In this document: positions 1 through 8,047 of the stretch, piece after piece
How positions within the stretch are numbered: position 1 is the first letter of the stretch
Layout: every line of letters begins with the position of its first letter
Assembly: GCA_910592205.1 (NCBI GenBank)
Contig: CAJVPJ010001389.1
Coordinates: forward strand, 1 to 10,125
DNA from: Paraglomus occultum
Taxonomy: Eukaryota; Glomeromycota; Glomeromycetes; Paraglomerales; Paraglomeraceae
Reading direction: 5' to 3'
Length of the DNA: 10,125 nucleotides
Translations under genes and position numbers: made by a program
Notes under the pieces: generated by a model
Seen by the model: the letters and a program-made list of their open reading frames with translations, nothing else
What the model was told of the DNA's origin: nothing
Database searches by the model: none

Positions 1-445
1 TATAACCACAAATGCACCACACGGGACTACATCGGAGTATTCCACATGTGGAGCAGAAGCCATATCGAGAATAACAACGGTAAAAGCGTCTTCTAGCAAC
101 CATGTAATAGTTATCGTCATAGGATTTGGTAAACCCATCTATGAGTCCGTTGCGATATTTAAGCCATACAGAGTGTCGTTTAAACTTATTGTCATTGTCA
201 TTGTACTTGTGTGTTGGAAGTGAGTATATTCTAGCAAACTCATTCACAAGTGTTGGTGTGCATTCTTCGTTACTTCCAAGTAATACCAGCGTTATCGTCT
301 CATCATCACCCTTGCGAATAGCACAGTAGACGTTATCAGTCTGAGTTGACTCTATCTTAGTAAACTCCGAGCAAGGAATCCATTTTAAGGGAGATTGAAT
401 CAAGTTGTCGATTGCTGGGTTATTATTGACTCCTGGCAATGACAT
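1..445 (-). CDS. Partial kinase-like protein with Cys-rich motif (N-terminal 148 residues; runs off left edge)
   Basis: The minus strand is open from an ATG at 443-445 to the window edge. A TGA at 461-463 lies in frame six codons upstream, so this is the first Met unless an exon joins there. Residues 11-30 carry an I.NLI...L.WIP..EF.KIE pattern like the entry to the kinase N-lobe in Rhizophagus-type kinases. Residues 51-60 fit strand beta-3, residues 63-73 (LVNEF) fit helix alpha-C, and residues 101-117 (DGFTKSYDDNYYMVA) fit beta-4/5. The Gly-rich loop is absent and the beta-3 lysine position reads as Leu, so this lobe is probably catalytically dead. A Cys cluster follows (C131, C134, C139, C144, C146), resembling the CxxC...WCQxC motif that usually precedes a kinase domain in this lineage. 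An active kinase domain may therefore lie beyond position 1. The family call is from memory; the reading frame itself is clear. Confidence 0.75.
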   Translation of the reverse strand, partial: MSLPGVNNNPAIDNLIQSPLKWIPCSEFTKIESTQTDNVYCAIRKGDDETITLVLLGSNEECTPTLVNEFARIYSLPTHKYNDNDNKFKRHSVWLKYRNGLIDGFTKSYDDNYYMVARRRFYRCYSRYGFCSTCGILRCSPVWCICGY

Positions 446-649
446 GGTTTGAAAAAGTTTTCAAGTGCAAGAATATCAAGACTAGTTCAACACTTTATTG
501 TGTTACACATCGAATATTGTGACCTGTTGTACATTACTCTCTCATGTGTTCGTGACGTGAACTGTCCAGCCCGCAAAATTCTCTTGCTTGACATGATTAC
601 TGCCACAGTTACGTTGATTTCGTTGGTTACAGTAACCCACAATCATTGA

Positions 650-919
650 GCTATCTATCGATCAATATCGCTTACGCAGCCTTCTAACAATTAGCAATCA
701 GTTATACTGTTGGCATCACGTAGATTGCGTCATCTTACTAACGATGAATTTATCAATTTCCGTACCGATAACTTGATTTGTGTAAGCGAGTATTCTATAC
801 GCGATTAGCAGTTAACAACAATCGTATGTGCCGAACTCGAGCAAATTGATGGACAAGATCGATCATTCATAATAGAGAAATCATCGCTCTACAGTACGAT
901 TACCAGGGAAAAAATATAA
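650..919 (+). pseudogene. Possible decayed coding segment, two TAG-interrupted blocks
   Basis: One plus-strand frame holds two protein-like blocks, 695-805 and 809-919, separated by a single TAG (806-808). Another TAG lies at 692-694. The first block contains a run like LTNDEFINFRTDNLI and the second one like AELEQIDGQDRSFIIE. Composition is charged and mixed, unlike the AT-rich surroundings. The stop density of this frame is lower than expected for the base composition, but not decisively. I do not recognise a family. It could be exon debris or chance. Confidence 0.25.
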
Positions 920-1015
920 ATGTTCTGTAAATATGTTTTTATTGAAGTAACGATGAGATACAGAAGAAATTTGATTTGATAATTAAAGATGTGAAGGCAA
1001 TATTTAATATTGGTT

Positions 1016-1147
1016 ATGAAAATCGCCGACCGACGCAATTATTTTCGTCTAACTCTTGATGATAGTAGCGGTAGAAGAAATATGCCGTCGGTGAGGCCAA
1101 ACAGTATTCTTGAATTTAATAACCATGCGCAAACTTGCATCCAGTAG
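1016..1147 (+). CDS. Hypothetical 43-aa ORF, possibly part of the same decayed gene as 650-919
   Basis: ATG at 1016 and TAG at 1145-1147, in the same frame as the 650-919 blocks. The product is basic, with a run like RRNYFRLTLDDSSGRRN followed by SVRPNSILEFNNH. Local G+C is higher than in the flanks. Between 920 and 1000 the frame has three clustered stops in an AT-rich stretch, which could be an intron or decay. No family recognised. Short length makes chance a real alternative. Confidence 0.25.
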   Translation: MKIADRRNYFRLTLDDSSGRRNMPSVRPNSILEFNNHAQTCIQ

Positions 1148-1170
1148 GCCCAATCTCATGTTGATTCTGA

Positions 1171-1296
1171 GAATTGTTGATACGCCAGTTCATTTTCTAT
1201 TGCGAAGCTTGTTCTTGAAAGTGCAGTAGTGGCATGTACGATCGTTGCCAACTTTACAGTAAGATTAATGCGATAAAAAATTTTGACGCTTTTTAA
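1171..1296 (+). pseudogene. Possible Cys-rich coding debris with one internal TGA
   Basis: In this frame a block from about 1171 to 1293 is interrupted only by TGA at 1216-1218 and ends at TAA 1294-1296. It contains FYCEAC before the stop and KCSSGMYDRC after it. The four cysteines around the break and the mixed composition look protein-like, and it follows the coding-like segments at 650-1147. No homology is recognised and the block is short, so the call is weak. Confidence 0.2.
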
Positions 1297-2760
1297 CGGT
1301 GCATATGTTCGGGATTCAAAATTCAGTTTGAAGCGTTTTTTATTTCGCTATTATTACGTAAACAATATGGATTAAATGTCGCTCATTGGATTATGAGCCA
1401 CAACATATCCATTGATAATTTAAGTTCGAAAATTGTGTAAATTTTAAACTTTGAGAATTGACAATTTAGTATGGTATGAATTGTTTCTTTTTTTCGAATG
1501 ATGTATGATTATAGTAACTATATATTAGATAACCGGCGGTTCTTAAGTTTTTTAGCATCAAAATTATCACATCATATTAGTAAGGAATGGTTTGGACAAA
1601 TTATTCTTTCCAGACTAGAAAAGTTGTGTATAATATAAATGAGTTATTCAACAGTTGTTAAGCTTTGTGAAATAAATTTAGTACTGATGATGACCATAAT
1701 GATGTAACCGTTATCACATCTCGAGAGGAGAGTAATTCTTCTAGTAGGCTCTTACTTACTGAAATTTATTAAACCGAACAATAACTATAATTTGACTTTA
1801 GCGCTGGTATGAAGCCAACAATTAGTTATTAATGAAGTCAAATTACAATATTGACGTTGTCTATTACATCATTAATCTACTCACATTCCTCGACCATTCT
1901 TTTCATGATACCTTGACGCGTGACGGTGCAAGCTTCACGGTATCCATAAAACTGTCATGCCCTCAATAACTGCTCAATCGTGTTCCATACCTAACATAGC
2001 CGAGCATATACTAGCTAATTGCAACAATAATTGGACGATTTATTCAATATCTCGGATCGAAGACGATAATGCTGAAACCAACAGATTAAGATGCGTGTAT
2101 CTTATTATTTAAAAAATTATATTCGAATAATAACGACACTCGCTAATTGTTGTTGGCCCACAAAACGAGAATTAATCTCAGTCTATATGCAGTCACAATT
2201 AGTTGCGTCCCAACTTTTTATTATGAAAATCCTATTTTCAGTCATATTATCTATACACATCAATAAAAAAAATAAGTATTTTTGTCGGCGTTAACAACGC
2301 TTTTCAGTAAAATAATGTTTACGGTGAATATAACAATAAGGAACGTAATCAAATGATTGTCACAATCATATCTGCAACGTCGCAGTGGTAGTCATTAAAC
2401 TCTATAATTATAACAGTTGGAGGAAATTGTCATTAATTGTTCGTCACTTGAACGTAAATATTCACTTGACTAATAAAGTAATCTCATTCTTTCATCGTTA
2501 CTATTAAGTATGGGTAACATCCTACCTTGGGGAATAACTCATGTTGCGTAGTGGAAATGCTCATTAAACCAGATATTGGTAACATCAACGAGGAATTCGC
2601 ACACAATACGGTCTGCCTTCCAAAGACAATTCAAAACATTATAACAAATGAGTGAGAGAGAAAAATAAATATGCGTCTTTCGCGTTACTATTTTTTGCGA
2701 GAAATGTATCTCAGTACTTACGAGAGCAGTGCCAGGCGACAGTCACGGCTTTGCCCCTTT
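1297..2760. other. Gene-less AT-rich stretch
   Basis: I see no convincing gene here. A 67-codon plus-strand ORF at 2091-2294 is of chance length for this composition and its product has no recognisable pattern. The stretch holds one hairpin (1788-1845), listed separately. Near the right end, a minus-strand ATG at 2763-2765 is followed after 14 codons by a good GTAAGT donor, but no convincing partner exon was found. Confidence 0.6.
1788..1845. repeat. Inverted repeat, 11-bp perfect arms, 36-bp spacer
   Basis: TAATTTGACTT at 1788-1798 is the exact reverse complement of AAGTCAAATTA at 1835-1845. The spacer also contains TAGTTATT, which can pair with AATAACTA just upstream of the left arm, so alternative foldings exist. 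There is no matching target duplication and no coding content, so the origin is unclear. It may be a remnant of a small transposon end or chance. Confidence 0.5.
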
Positions 2761-2765
2761 GACAT

Positions 2766-3700
2766 GTAAATATTATTATAACTTGTGCAATTTAATTAAT
2801 TACTAAACTATACCTTTTTCGTATTTTGCTAGCAGTTTTTCGACAGGAGACGTGGAATGATTTCGACTTTACTCTTATGCGCTATCCGATGACTAGTTAT
2901 TATCGATTATAGAAAGAGATGCGGATAGGCTCTGCGTAGCTTTGATTCCTTAAAAGTAAAAGTTGAGAAATATTTTAAGATAAATACAACATATAATTTC
3001 ACACAGACTCTTTTTGATGCCATCAGAATTAAGCGACATTTTTCCCATGAATATCGTATGCTAGCAGTCTTTGCTCAAGATATAATGATTTCAACGTGGG
3101 ATGACCAGCCCCAAAGTCTTAAAAGCCAGAGCATAAACAGCGGCTTGAGAAAACAGTTTAGTTAGATACACACACTGCAAGATACAAATAAAACCTTTAC
3201 TATTACTGTTGTTAAAACTGACAATTATAATCATTAGTATTAGGGATAACGATAATAACAACAACCAAGTTTACACACATATTACGTTCTTGAATTTCAA
3301 ACTTGAATAAGAAAGTGCCAGTTTGACATGTCTTATAATCAGTGTTGTTTTTGCTACATATATTATTGCAGGATCTTTTTCGTATATCCTTCGTTGGTTT
3401 CTCACATATTAATATCGATACTCGATATTAATAAAGAGTGATGATCACTTCCAAATTTACCACCCACAATGAAGCTCGTTTCTAGAATTCCATAATTTAG
3501 TTTTATCTAACCATCAAAGAAATGCGATTCTCGTCAGAGACAGGAGCTCATTTAGACTTTGCCCTATTATGCATTGTTTGAACATGACCTAATCTGTCTT
3601 TTTGTTTGCAGATGCTGATTTCGATTATCTGAATTATCACATGTTTTATATTTAAGAGACTCGCAAAAAGAGATCATTTCAGGCATTGTTAATTGTCTAG
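2766..3700. other. Gene-less AT-rich stretch
   Basis: No gene is supported. A minus-strand reading near 3085-3235 gives a 47-codon ORF with a hydrophobic product, but that length is expected by chance. A strong-looking acceptor (pyrimidine-rich tract ending TTTGCAG at about 3611) has no matching upstream exon. The only clear structure is the perfect palindrome at 3407-3433. Confidence 0.55.
3407..3433. repeat. Perfect palindrome, 12-bp arms around a 3-base loop
   Basis: TATTAATATCGA at 3407-3418 is the exact reverse complement of TCGATATTAATA at 3422-3433, separated by TAC. It could form a short hairpin or cruciform, or serve as a dimeric protein site. Nothing nearby indicates a function. 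Confidence 0.6.
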
Positions 3701-4775
3701 TATGGTGGAACGTTAAACCATCAATATGTGCCGGGTTTTTATGCCAACTTGCCTAGTTTGAAGCCGAATGTCATCTGACTTTTCTTTTTGAACACAGTTG
3801 CCCTATTTCTATCATAAACAGGAGATCTTGATTGAGCTGATCGATTAAGTGTAACATCAAACCAAGAAAGACTAGTCGATTTTTGTCTCTTTATGTTATT
3901 ACCACTTTCAACACAGTTCATCTAACGCTAATACTTAGAAGTTTATATTGTTTATTGTGATAATAACATTCTTTGTATCGTTGTGGATGCTTTGTGTTTC
4001 TCAACATTCCCGCATATATTCGATACGAAATGAAAAGCAAACACTTGCCCCCCTTACTTTCATCTTGTCTTGTTCTCTTACCTTTCCCGCCTCCCCGATA
4101 CCAGGTGGTTTAACAGGGGTTAAATAAAGCAAACGGTTTGATCTACGAACATCATCAGGGATTTTGCGCTTACCGGAAATCGTAAATAACTTTTTTGGAA
4201 AAGCTCGACAATTTTATTTTTAGCAGTCACCGCACTCTCTACTTACAGTGACACATAACCAACCAACTAGATGACCCTTTTTCTGATAACAATACGACTT
4301 ACTTGCGGAGTGCATATCGTTCGTCCTTATTATCTGATTTCATAATGTCAAGCAAAATAACTGGTCCAACAGTTAGACAATGCTAATCCATGCAGGCAGT
4401 ACAAACAAGCCAATTTAGGTAAGAGAAGCGTCGCTCTCAATAGGAATCCCCTCCCACATAGCGTTTCACTGTGACAAGTCCGAGAGAAGCGGGTTCAATG
4501 AGAATTCTCCAAAAAAAGCGTTTGCAATGAATCCTTCATGAAACACAGCGTCTTGCATGTTTCTTACGACTCGATATAGTTACATAGCTCAAGGCTGTGG
4601 TCGCTTGCTTTGTTATATCAGGCACTCTTTTTTCGTTTCCGTTTAGAGAACATCTTACCCCAACTCGAATTACAGTTGAATTTGTAAGAATATATGTTCT
4701 GGATAACAAACCATAAAAGTCAACTTACAAATCAAACATCCCGAAACGTAAAGTTTTATTATTGTTACGCTATAT
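3701..4775. other. Gene-less stretch with pyrimidine-rich tract
   Basis: No gene is supported. A 60-codon minus-strand ORF (3739-3921) and a 70-codon minus-strand frame without ATG (about 4011-4220) are open but show no family pattern. The second runs through a CT-rich tract at about 4045-4105, which lowers stop density on its complement. Several GTAAG donors occur on the minus strand (about 4090, 4175 and 4245), so a poorly resolved multi-exon gene cannot be ruled out. Confidence 0.45.
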
Positions 4776-5125
4776 TTGTGTAAACTAAGGAGATATCTTT
4801 GTGTATATAATTATATAATGTCTCTACATGTCAAGTCTGCTAATGTAAAAGACTGTTGTGTTGGTATCGACAAGTTGGTTTTCTGTGTCGAAGGAACTCG
4901 TAGTCATCAAATGTCCTGCTCGTTCTTTATGCCCGAGTGCTACATCTTCTTTTGGTTATGCCGCAAGGACCCTTTGCATATTGTATTTTGGGTGCTAATG
5001 GCGCTAATGGTGGAAAAACATGTATGCGCCACAAATCGGGTAAGACACAACGATTTTGTAATAAGCCCCGAACTCAACAATCACTAATTGAATTTTTGGT
5101 ACGAGTTGCAGGGAAAAAAATATAA
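4776..5125 (+). other. Two overlapping ORFs of doubtful coding value
   Basis: A 103-codon frame (4776-5087) and a 62-codon frame (4937-5125) overlap. The first is rich in Cys and hydrophobic residues. The second contains GANGANGGKT, which superficially recalls a P-loop but lacks the GxxxxGK[ST] spacing. Neither is preceded by promoter-like sequence or shows a known domain. One ORF of about 100 codons is expected by chance in a window of this size and composition. I would not call either a gene without homology or transcript support. Confidence 0.3.
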
Positions 5126-5208
5126 AGTGGCTTTGTTGAATTAGAAATCGATTTATTTGTTATATAAATCCAACATCTTCCCACCTTGCCTACTTGCATT
5201 CAGTCCCG

Positions 5209-5226
5209 TTGCATTGCATTGCATTG
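5209..5226. repeat. Short TTGCA tandem repeat
   Basis: Three perfect TTGCA units plus a partial fourth lie about 20 bases before the TATA box of the secreted-protein gene. This is a microsatellite-scale repeat in a promoter and could vary between strains. Confidence 0.7.
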
Positions 5227-5242
5227 GTGTGTTGAAATCCAG

Positions 5243-5250
5243 TATATAAA
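5243..5250 (+). promoter_or_regulatory. TATA box of the secreted-protein gene
   Basis: TATATAAA at 5243-5250 is 92 bases before the ATG at 5335. It is followed by a pyrimidine-rich leader (ACGACCCTCCCCCTAC and onward), a common layout for strongly transcribed fungal genes. The spacing suits a start site around 5275-5290. Confidence 0.65.
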
Positions 5251-5334
5251 CACCACTAACACGACCCTCCCCCTACATCCTTTAACGGCAAAGCGCTTAG
5301 TTCTCTATCTATAGCGACAGTAACATTACTAACC

Positions 5335-5950
5335 ATGTTGAAGACTCTCGGTAAACCCATGCCACTTTTAATGGCAGCAATCATTATCGCTTGTATGATA
5401 CAAATAAAATCCGTAAATGCGGGTAAGATTTCATGATCAATCCGACAAGTTTTGCAGGTTTAATTAGCTGTTTCAGTTTGCTAACCTCATTTACCACTTA
5501 TTCCCACTCCCATCTTCCCCTTTCCTCTCCCATTTACCTGTCATAGACCACATTGTTGTTCTTTGCCCCTCATCCACATCCCCACAAGCGATCATCAAAA
5601 ATTCATATCCGATTACCGTAAAGGTAGTTTCTTCCGACATGGCTATCTTACAAAACCTCAAAATAAATATTCTCTCGTCAAACAACAACACGGTTGAGAA
5701 ATTAGCGAGTGCGGATAGATCAAATCCTAATGGGGCTTTTAATGTTACTACATTTTGGAATGTAGATCCGGAGAAATATCAACCGGGCATATATTATATA
5801 GAATTCGAAAAGAATCAAATCTACAGAAACGATGGCAAATGGGTGCCGATACAGGGAAAAGAATACATAGGCGTTGTTGTCAAAAATGAGGAGGATAGTG
5901 ATCCTGCAAACAATGTTTGGTGTCCGCCAGGTTCTGCATTCGGCGAATAA
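5335..5950 (+). CDS. Small secreted protein, two exons (5335-5422 and 5547-5950), 163 aa
   Basis: Exon 1 encodes a signal peptide: basic start (MLKTLGK), hydrophobic core LLMAAIIIACMI, and a likely cut after VNA near residue 28. A 124-base intron follows and the phase joins cleanly as G|AC. The mature part is about 135 residues and polar. It holds two Asn-glycosylation sequons (NNT, NVT) and two cysteines, one near each end (VLCPSS and WCPPGS), which could form a disulfide clasping the domain. Alternating short hydrophobic runs (PITVKVV, LKINIL, GIYYIEF, YIGVVV) suggest a beta-sandwich. The PG.YYIEF element recalls Kre9/Knh1-like cell-wall domains, but this is only a resemblance. It is probably extracellular or wall-associated and could act in wall biology or in contact with a host. 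It ends at TAA 5948-5950. The strong TATA box upstream and near-ideal splice signals make this the best gene in the window; its function is unknown. Confidence 0.85.
5423..5546 (+). other. Spliceosomal intron of the secreted-protein gene
   Basis: It starts GTAAGA and ends CTGTCATAG, with a GCTAAC branch-site sequence at about 5480 and a long CT-rich tract (about 5499-5540) before the acceptor. A second acceptor at 5587-5588 would keep the same phase and remove 14 residues, so alternative splicing is possible. The 5546 site is better placed after the pyrimidine tract. Confidence 0.85.
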
Positions 5951-6016
5951 GCATTATTCAATTGTATTAGAGGTTTAGCAAAAAGACTAATCAATTTACA
6001 TCATATGTGTACATAG

Positions 6017-6134
6017 AATAATAAACTGTTTATTGCATAACATTGACAAGTTAAAACGCATGAGCAAAGTGAGACTATGATTGAGATACACTCATGAAAC
6101 AATTTGCAAACTATGTTTTTATAAACTCAATAAA
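6017..6134 (+). terminator. Poly(A)-type signals after the secreted-protein gene
   Basis: AATAATAAA at about 6017 and AATAAATAAAT at about 6129 lie 70 and 180 bases after the stop codon, in AT-rich sequence. Either could direct 3' end formation. The exact site cannot be decided from sequence. Confidence 0.45.
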
Positions 6135-6153
6135 TAAATACTTATTAATTTAA

Positions 6154-6634
6154 TACCATGCTTCACTATGCGGTACCCCGCTCTTCTTGCAAATTGGTCA
6201 ATCGTCAATACACATGCGAGGACAGGTCTCCAACCGCTTAACAAAGAAGAACCACAACGATAGCGTTCAACGTGATTAAATTGTTGGCATGTTTTTACTG
6301 TTCCTAAGTTTGTTTATTTGAAAACGAGACGTCACACCGCATTGGTTTCATGTAAATCTTGTCAATATCAAACAGTCTGTCAAGGACAATGTGCGTTGAA
6401 TCAATTGTATGTAGAACCTTGTGTCAAATGTTGTTTAACGAGAATTTTTAAAAAATTTGAAATAAATGCATGCGAAGCATTTCTTGGTAGCAACTAGGTT
6501 CAATTATTGTTGAACACAAGCATACAGATCTCTTTATGTACGACAACTTTTGGGTAGTAAAGTATTTCATAATCTGCAGAGTTGCGACCAATAATGTCAT
6601 TCGCCAAAAAATGAATGTAATTGGATCTCTATAG
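6154..6634 (+). pseudogene. Cys-rich protein relic spread over three reading frames
   Basis: Three successive plus-strand blocks look like one protein. Block one (6154-6279) contains CGTPLFLQIGQSS and RGQVSNRLTKK. Block two (6276-6497) holds a Cys array C-x2-C-x5-C-x3-C-x9-C-x2-CC, starting SCKSC and ending CVKCCLTRIFKKF, suggestive of zinc binding. Block three (6491-6634) contains EHKHTDLFMYDNFW and RQKM. Each block ends where the next frame opens, the pattern of single-base frameshifts or of very short introns. I recall similar GQSS..RGQVS proteins as a repeated family in Rhizophagus-type genomes, with no known function, but cannot verify that here. No clear start codon or promoter is visible, so a decayed copy is the better reading. 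The minus-strand ORF opposite (6448-6690) is taken as a shadow. Confidence 0.5.
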
Positions 6635-6725
6635 TCAGGGTTCAGAAGTAAAAAATGTATGACAACAGCATCGTAAAAGGAAAACGCCAACTGTTACGCA
6701 TTTTACATCATTGAGCCCCGCCCTT

Positions 6726-6896
6726 TTAAGGATTATGGCGGAAAGCAATGCAAATCAAGTGATCTGAACTCGAATCGTTGTGTGACCATCTCCACACTAT
6801 CGATTTGTCTATTTCATGTTCATTCAAGGGACGCACCAACTCCGCCATTGAATCATTTGACTTGATCGGGTTTTTCCCATCTTCCCCAAACGTCAT
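6726..6896 (-). CDS. Hypothetical 56-aa ORF
   Basis: The ATG is at 6894-6896 and the stop at 6726-6728; the frame stays open upstream to about 6947. The product is hydrophilic and mixed (starts MTFGEDGKN, includes VWRWSHNDSSS, ends AFRHNP). Local G+C is well above the neighbours. A CATCAG acceptor-like site near 6915 preceded by CTAAT would allow it to be a last exon. No family recognised, and the length is short enough to arise by chance. Confidence 0.35.
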   Translation of the reverse strand: MTFGEDGKNPIKSNDSMAELVRPLNEHEIDKSIVWRWSHNDSSSDHLICIAFRHNP

Positions 6897-6947
6897 AAAA
6901 ATTATTTCGGATGACTGATGATTTTTATTGAGAGAATAATCGTTGTA

Positions 6948-7440
6948 TTAGAATATACAACTTTCCTTCCGACGCCAAAATGTTGAGAGTCAAGAAGTAA
7001 TGAATACATAATAAGAATAATAATAATCAAGCTATAGGCGTCTTGTTACTTGAAACTAGAAATAAATATATCCGCTGCGCTATACTCACCGTCAACGCAA
7101 AGAGCTCTGATTAATCGGTTCAGAAGACATGTTATATGATGAAAGTAATATGTGCTCAACTATTACGTGAATTTAAGGATACGCGGCTAATTAGATTTAT
7201 CGTGTAAGTAAACGCCTTATATTTAAAAAAGACAATACAACAGATTGTATTTCATAAGTAACCTGCTAATAGACTACGTATCAATTATCAAATAATATTG
7301 AATATCTATCACATAGTGCAGTATTAAAAATAATGATCTTGTATTAATAGGCATTTCGAGCCGAAATGGCAATTAGTTCAGACTAATTATCAGATTTTTG
7401 CAACTAGCTCTAAAGCATACCGAGAGAACGTTACGTCTAA
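6948..7440. other. Gene-less AT-rich stretch upstream of the ATPase relic
   Basis: I looked here for the Walker A half of the ATPase that follows (a GxxxxGK[ST] codon pattern) and did not find it in any plus-strand frame. The stretch is AT-rich with short AAT repeats at about 7015-7028. It appears that the N-terminal half of that gene is lost or decayed beyond recognition. Confidence 0.5.
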
Positions 7441-7846
7441 AAAACAGCACCTGACAAGATTCCGGATATAACTAAATTCACACCAGAACGGAGTGCAATA
7501 GTTGTATTTGAGGATCTGTGTGTTGAATCAAAGAAAATTCAGGATCGGATTATTCCTTACTTATTAGTGGCCGGCATCAAAATATTTCGCCCATATATGT
7601 AAGCCAGAAATACACTCAAACTCCTAAAATAATTTGCGAGAATGTCTCACATTTAGCTTTATTCTGAGGATCGGGAGCAGAGATGTCGTGGCCAGAATTG
7701 TGCGTCAATATACGGATAATCCATCTAAAATTATTGATAAGCATTTGCGAGATCGGAGTTTCATAGTATTTGATTTTACTAAACCGATAGATGACCCCCT
7801 CGCGGTGAGGCTTGGATGGGACACACCTTTTAAATTGTATGAGTAG
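7441..7846 (+). pseudogene. C-terminal half of an A32-like (FtsK/HerA) DNA-packaging ATPase, two frameshifts
   Basis: Three plus-strand frames join into one family pattern. Frame one (7441-7560) has PDKIPDI and a Walker B-like VVFEDL at 7501-7518. Frame two (about 7563-7667) has [14 protein letters not shown] and an I.ENV.HLALF run, the segment following Walker B in A32-type packaging ATPases. Frame three (about 7668-7846) has RDVVARIVRQYTDN and FIVFDFT, and ends RLGWDTPFKLYE before TAG. The first break looks like loss of one base at about 7561; the second is near 7664-7672 beside a TGA. Walker A is missing. These enzymes pump DNA into capsids in large DNA viruses and Maverick/Polinton elements, and both kinds of sequence have been reported in Rhizophagus-type genomes. 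The assignment is from motif order, not a search. It is non-functional as it stands. Confidence 0.6.
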
Positions 7847-7936
7847 CGCTTACTCATATATGCAAGGGATTTTTTCTACCCCTTGTAATTGCAACCTTTT
7901 TCTTCGATTTTATACCATCACGTGACAATTTTGTGT

Positions 7937-7957
7937 AAAAAATAATAATAATAATAA
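7937..7957. repeat. AAT microsatellite
   Basis: A short run of ATA/AAT triplets (about six units) in the gap after the ATPase relic. Likely a simple-sequence repeat without function. Confidence 0.7.
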
Positions 7958-8047
7958 ATTTTATGACATCCGCTGCTGTACGGCCGGGAATGCAAGTATA
8001 CACGAGAGTTATCCTAACCGAAAACATCGGTAATATACATTGTTAGC

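Noticed and set aside
126-329. 67-codon plus-strand ORF
   Set aside because: It lies opposite the kinase-like minus-strand gene, whose product has a recognisable pattern; this one is a shadow.
449-649. 66-codon plus-strand ORF
   Set aside because: Chance length and no family pattern; it is in frame with the 650-919 blocks but its own composition is not convincing.
902-919. Near-identical CAGGGAAAAAATATAAA strings at about 904 and 5109
   Set aside because: Short and A-rich, with no other similarity around them; most likely coincidence.
2550-2765. Possible spliced minus-strand gene: ATG at 2765, GTAAGT donor at 2721, possible exon near 2550-2617
   Set aside because: The open exon-like frame (ADRIVCEFLVDV...) does not join in phase with the first exon at either nearby AG. 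An in-phase alternative gives an unremarkable product and a poor acceptor.
4011-4220. 70-codon minus-strand open frame containing KIPDDVRRSN
   Set aside because: No ATG near its start, part of it is the complement of a pyrimidine-rich tract, and this length is expected by chance across six frames.
4485-4515. tRNA-like GGTTCAATGAG B-box resemblance
   Set aside because: It lacks the CC end of a B box and no A box or acceptor stem pairs with it; no tRNA can be folded.
4968-5010. GANGANGGKT as a Walker A P-loop
   Set aside because: The spacing does not fit GxxxxGK[ST] and no ATPase motifs follow.
5491-5691. 66-codon minus-strand ORF
   Set aside because: It overlaps the intron and second exon of the secreted-protein gene on the other strand; a shadow.
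6448-6690. 80-codon minus-strand ORF
   Set aside because: It is opposite the Cys-rich relic; the plus-strand blocks are more protein-like.
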